In this document: one piece after another, positions 30,423-32,319 of the stretch
Layout of the letters: each line of letters starts with the position of its first letter
Numbering within the stretch: position 1 is the stretch's first letter
Assembly (NCBI RefSeq): GCF_002209535.1
Contig: NZ_NJIG01000030.1
Span: 1 to 32,319 of the forward strand
Reading direction: 5' to 3'
DNA: 32,319 nucleotides
DNA from: Achromobacter marplatensis
GTDB lineage: Bacteria; Pseudomonadota; Gammaproteobacteria; Burkholderiales; Burkholderiaceae_B
Notes under the pieces: generated by a model
What the model was told of the DNA's origin: nothing
Seen by the model: the letters and a program-made list of their open reading frames with translations, nothing else
Database searches by the model: none
Position numbers and translations under genes: made by a program

Positions 30423-31055
30423 ATGCCGACGATCCACAAACGAATCAAAGACCTCAGGGAGAAGCTCGGGCTTTCCATGGAGCAGCTTGCCGACCGCGTG
30501 TCGGTTTCTTGGCAGACCATTCAGCAATGGGAGAACGGGAAAACCGCTCCCAAGCGCGCAAGGCTGGACGCTGTCGCAAAGGCCCTAAACACAACTCCCG
30601 AGTACCTCGCTGTCGGCCCAGCCACTGACCCCGACACGGATGAATTCATCCCGATTAGACGTCTGGATGTGCGCTTGTCCGCCGGTCACGGAGAAATCGT
30701 GCTATCTGAAGATGAGATGAGCCGACTTTCGTTTCGAGCTGATTTCTTGAGGGCGGCCGGCGCAACTCCAGAGCAAACTGTGTCGGTGTCCGTAAAAGGC
30801 GACAGCATGGAGCCGTTGATTCCAGATGGCGCTACTATCCTGGTGAACCGGGGCGCTACGTCCATAATTAACGGGAAGGTTTACGCGTTCCGGGTTGATG
30901 GGGAGCTGTTGGTAAAGCGCCTCTATAAAGGAAATGGCGGATTCATTGCCCGGTCTGAAAACCCGGCTGGAGGCTATACGGATCTACACCTAAATTTCGA
31001 TGACCCTCAGATCGAAATTATTGGCCGCGCTTTTTGGATGGGGTGCAAACTTTGA
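30423..31055 (+). CDS. cI: CI-like repressor with S24 protease domain
   Basis: A 210-residue protein. Residues 1-60 form an XRE helix-turn-helix (IHKRIKDLREKLGLSMEQLA, VSVSWQTIQQWENGK). Residues about 78-210 form the LexA/CI peptidase S24 domain: catalytic Ser128 in VKGDSMEP, catalytic Lys165 in GELLVKRL, and a likely self-cleavage Ala88-Gly89 in LSAGHGE. RecA-stimulated self-cleavage would couple induction to DNA damage. In-frame ATGs at 30369 and 30387 lie in the operators and lack ribosome sites; the ATG at 30423 fits a leaderless transcript. It is joined to the LprI-like gene by a stop-start overlap. Confidence 0.9.
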   Translation: MPTIHKRIKDLREKLGLSMEQLADRVSVSWQTIQQWENGKTAPKRARLDAVAKALNTTPEYLAVGPATDPDTDEFIPIRRLDVRLSAGHGEIVLSEDEMSRLSFRADFLRAAGATPEQTVSVSVKGDSMEPLIPDGATILVNRGATSIINGKVYAFRVDGELLVKRLYKGNGGFIARSENPAGGYTDLHLNFDDPQIEIIGRAFWMGCKL

Positions 31056-31702
31056 AGATCGTCTCCGCATTGTTCCTTTGGAGCGCTGCCGGCGCAGCCC
31101 TGGCGGGCAGCGTGAACTGCGATACGCGCCAAACAATGGTGGATAAGCTCGTCTGCTCATCTCCGAAACTAATGCAGATGGATGCGGCCTATGCGGACGC
31201 ATATGTCGCAGCTCGTGCGGCCGCTCCCGATCAAAAAGCATTCCTGAGAGATGCTGGCGAATCCTTAGGCTGGCGCCAAAAGAATTGCACAGATACGCAA
31301 TGTCTGGAGTCGTGGTTTGAGCGCGCCACCCTCGCGTATGACGGCCAAGTGAACAGCCTTCGTGCGTCGCGCTCGAATGCATCTAGCGCGGCGCCACGGG
31401 CAATTAAGAATGCGCCCTTATACGGGGATTCCAATCCTGCGCTAGGAAGCTGTTTCGTTCTGCGCGGAACTGCCGCTGGCGTTGCGACCTGGCGAGATAA
31501 CTCGGTACCTCAGGATCGCGCGACCCAAAACGTCTTGATCGCGCTAAGCAAATTCGGCTGGAATACTAGTGCAGTCGAGGCCTGGACCGCTTTCGTTACG
31601 GATACCTATCGGTCTAGCATTACCAGTGCGGATATAGAACACAGGCTCGCCAATCTGTGCGACCGATACCAAAGCCTTAAGGTGGAGATTCCTCTCCCTT
31701 AG
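31052..31702 (+). CDS. Secreted protein with LprI-like (DUF1311) domain, lysogeny cargo gene
   Basis: A 216-residue protein from TTG 31052-31054, which overlaps the cI stop as TTGA and has GGGGTG upstream; an ATG at 31034 would add six residues inside cI. The shorter form gives a clean signal peptide (residues 1-18, MKIVSALFLWSAAGAALA). Residues about 20-80 match the LprI/DUF1311 domain: VNCDTRQTMVDKLVCSSPKLMQMDAAYADAY-type text, then SLGWRQKNCTDTQCLESWF with paired Cys. Members include a mycobacterial lysozyme inhibitor, though most are untested. The C-terminal 110 residues are not recognised. Co-transcription with cI means expression in lysogens. Confidence 0.7.
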   Translation: MKIVSALFLWSAAGAALAGSVNCDTRQTMVDKLVCSSPKLMQMDAAYADAYVAARAAAPDQKAFLRDAGESLGWRQKNCTDTQCLESWFERATLAYDGQVNSLRASRSNASSAAPRAIKNAPLYGDSNPALGSCFVLRGTAAGVATWRDNSVPQDRATQNVLIALSKFGWNTSAVEAWTAFVTDTYRSSITSADIEHRLANLCDRYQSLKVEIPLP

Positions 31703-31724
31703 GGAGCATCCTGCCTCAGCAGCG

Positions 31725-31746
31725 CCGCCTTCGGGCGGTTTTTTTT
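31725..31746 (+). terminator. Terminator of the cI-lprI operon
   Basis: CCGCC (31725-31729), TTCG loop, GGCGG (31734-31738) and eight T (31739-31746): a textbook intrinsic terminator with a stable tetraloop. It isolates repressor transcription from the rightward operon downstream. Confidence 0.92.
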
Positions 31747-31811
31747 CGCCCACTGACGGCGCCACCCCCATGCTGCGCCGCCCATCAATGCGAGCCGTTA
31801 CAACTTTCTAT

Positions 31812-31843
31812 GCTAGTTTTTCTTGCATGCTAGTTTTTCTTGT
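31812..31843. promoter_or_regulatory. Second operator pair (OL-like)
   Basis: Two direct 15-mers, GCTAGTTTTTCTTGC (31812-31826) and GCTAGTTTTTCTTGT (31829-31843). The second is the exact reverse complement of O1 at 30353-30367 and the first differs by one end base. TTGCAT at 31824-31829 and CACATT at 31847-31852 are 17 bases apart and may be a weak rightward pL-like promoter starting near 31859. Confidence 0.75.
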
Positions 31844-31859
31844 GGCACATTACACCTAT

Positions 31860-31906
31860 GCGCTGAACGAAGCGCGAAGCAGTACAGAAGAACCGCTCTT
31901 TAACAA
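31860..31906 (+). promoter_or_regulatory. nut-like antitermination site (boxB-like hairpin and boxA)
   Basis: GCGCT-GAACGA-AGCGC (31860-31875) has the same stem as P22 boxB (GCGCT/AGCGC) with a six-base GA-rich loop. CGCTCTTTAACAA (31894-31906) is a near-exact match to the boxA of rRNA leaders and lambda nut sites (bound by NusB/S10). The order boxB then boxA is reversed relative to lambda. Lies at the predicted 5' end of the rightward transcript. Confidence 0.6.
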
Positions 31907-31996
31907 CCGATGTGCAAAACGTTCCGCACCCGCCGAGAGGCGATGCGACCGGGGAAATCGCGGATGCCCTGAACAGAAAGATGCCGAAAACCGCTC

Positions 31997-32119
31997 GTGC
32001 AGGTGGCTGAACAGACTAAGGCCGGCCAGGCGCAGAACCTGGCAGCACAGAGCGCGATCCAGTTGGACGCCAAGAATCGACCGATGGCGCGTAATCGTGT
32101 TGATGACCACCGGGAGTAG
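31997..32119 (+). CDS. Possible small leader gene, unrecognised
   Basis: A 40-codon frame from GTG 31997 (or GTG 32003) to TAG 32117-32119, Ala/Gln-rich with a basic end (AKNRPMARNRVDDHRE). GC by codon position of about 72, 40 and 70 percent looks coding, but no ribosome binding site is present. An overlapping upstream frame in another phase ends at 32010 (GEIADALNRKMPKTARAGG). Either may be a small phage protein, or remnants of one gene broken by a frameshift. Confidence 0.25.
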   Translation: MQVAEQTKAGQAQNLAAQSAIQLDAKNRPMARNRVDDHRE

Positions 32120-32172
32120 TCCGGGAACCATGACCGCCCTGGCCTTCGGGTTTAACGGAGGCGGCATGCAGG

Positions 32173-32224
32173 GCAGCGCCCTACCTGGAGCCGCATTAGC
32201 GGGAACAGCCAGGTAGCGCGCTGC
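32173..32224 (+). ncRNA. Long stem-loop in the leader of the rightward operon
   Basis: GCAGCGCCCTACCTGG (32173-32188) pairs with CCAGGTAGCGCGCTGC (32209-32224) at 15 of 16 positions. The 20-base loop contains a second small hairpin, CCGC-ATTA-GCGG (32191-32202). No T tract follows, so it is not an ordinary terminator. A 16-codon frame (ATG 32165, GGAGG upstream, stop 32213-32215) spans it. A smaller hairpin AGCCCG/CGGGCT follows at 32242-32262. Confidence 0.6.
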
Positions 32225-32285
32225 TCCGGAATTCATCCGCCAGCCCGTTCCTAGAGCGGGCTTACGAATGAACAAGGAGAGAGAA

Positions 32286-32319
32286 ATGGCCAACATCAAG
32301 TACTTCAGCGACGTGACTG
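32286..32319 (+). CDS. Start of the first gene of the rightward operon (partial)
   Basis: ATG at 32286-32288 with AAGGAGAG just upstream; the visible residues are MANIKYFSDVT before the window ends. I do not recognise it with confidence. Its place after the OL-like operators and nut-like site suggests an early function or a small gene leading toward recombination and integration genes. Confidence 0.6.
   Translation, partial: MANIKYFSDVT

Noticed and set aside
31770..32216. 148-codon plus-strand frame covering the leader
   Set aside because: It runs through the OL-like operators, boxB and boxA and has no convincing protein features, apart from the short end discussed with the stem-loop.
1..32319. 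CRISPR array or integrase/attachment site
   Set aside because: No regularly spaced repeats and no tyrosine or serine recombinase text were seen; the phage ends probably lie outside the window.

Overview
The window is most of a temperate contractile-tailed phage (a prophage) in a GC-rich genome of about 60% GC. Codon use, small-protein families and gene order point to Burkholderiales, most likely an Alcaligenaceae host such as Achromobacter or Bordetella; the genus is a guess. No integrase or attachment site is visible. The right edge cuts into a rightward operon where integration genes would be expected. The left edge is the end of an IS21-family element.

Layout. Positions 1-222: IS21 end (istB tail plus terminal repeats) sitting inside a truncated SRAP/YedK-type gene. 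319-905: a CrpP-like small gene with a terminator, then a small gene behind a consensus LexA box. 927-2666: a secreted D-glucuronyl C5-epimerase-like cargo gene on the minus strand with its own -10 box. 2752-4036 (minus): lysis cassette of Rz with embedded Rz1, SAR-type lysozyme and an XhlA-like holin candidate. 4103-24541 (minus, read from right to left): a late operon in the order small protein, terS, terL, portal, gpF-like, protease-scaffold, cement protein, major capsid, connectors, sheath, tube, frameshifted tail chaperone, tape measure with lysozyme domain, simple baseplate, tail fibre and fibre chaperone. Most junctions are ATGA or similar overlaps. 24542-25209: a non-coding block with a tRNA-like RNA placed between two minus-strand terminators. 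25210-29893 (minus): early operon with DNA-binding proteins, a Q-like candidate, a DUF1064 nuclease, P-like and O-like replication proteins, a Ref-type nuclease, DUF1367 and CII. 29932-31702: immunity region with Cro/YdaS-like and CI repressors and an LprI-like secreted cargo gene. 31747-32319: leader of the rightward operon.

Control logic read from the sequence. The region is an inverted lambda-like switch. Three operator-like 15-mers lie between cro and cI. The cI transcript appears leaderless from a pRM whose spacer holds the most symmetric operator. Two more operators, one identical to O1, lie 1.4 kb away beyond the cI-lprI terminator, as OL does in lambda. Just downstream of these comes a boxB-like hairpin (very close to the P22 boxB stem) and a near-perfect boxA, followed by a long structured leader. 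I infer processive antitermination of the rightward operon. On the late side, a Q-like gene precedes two terminators around the tRNA-like RNA, which suggests an antiterminated late leader.

The most interesting items are the tRNA-like RNA between terminators, the OL/nut-like leader with a 16-bp stem-loop, the carbohydrate-binding/DUF2612 fusion, the -1 frameshift in the tail chaperone, a heptamer repeat inside the O-like gene, an opposite-strand small gene between cro and cII, and the two secreted cargo genes. All family assignments come from reading motifs by eye; no database search was run.
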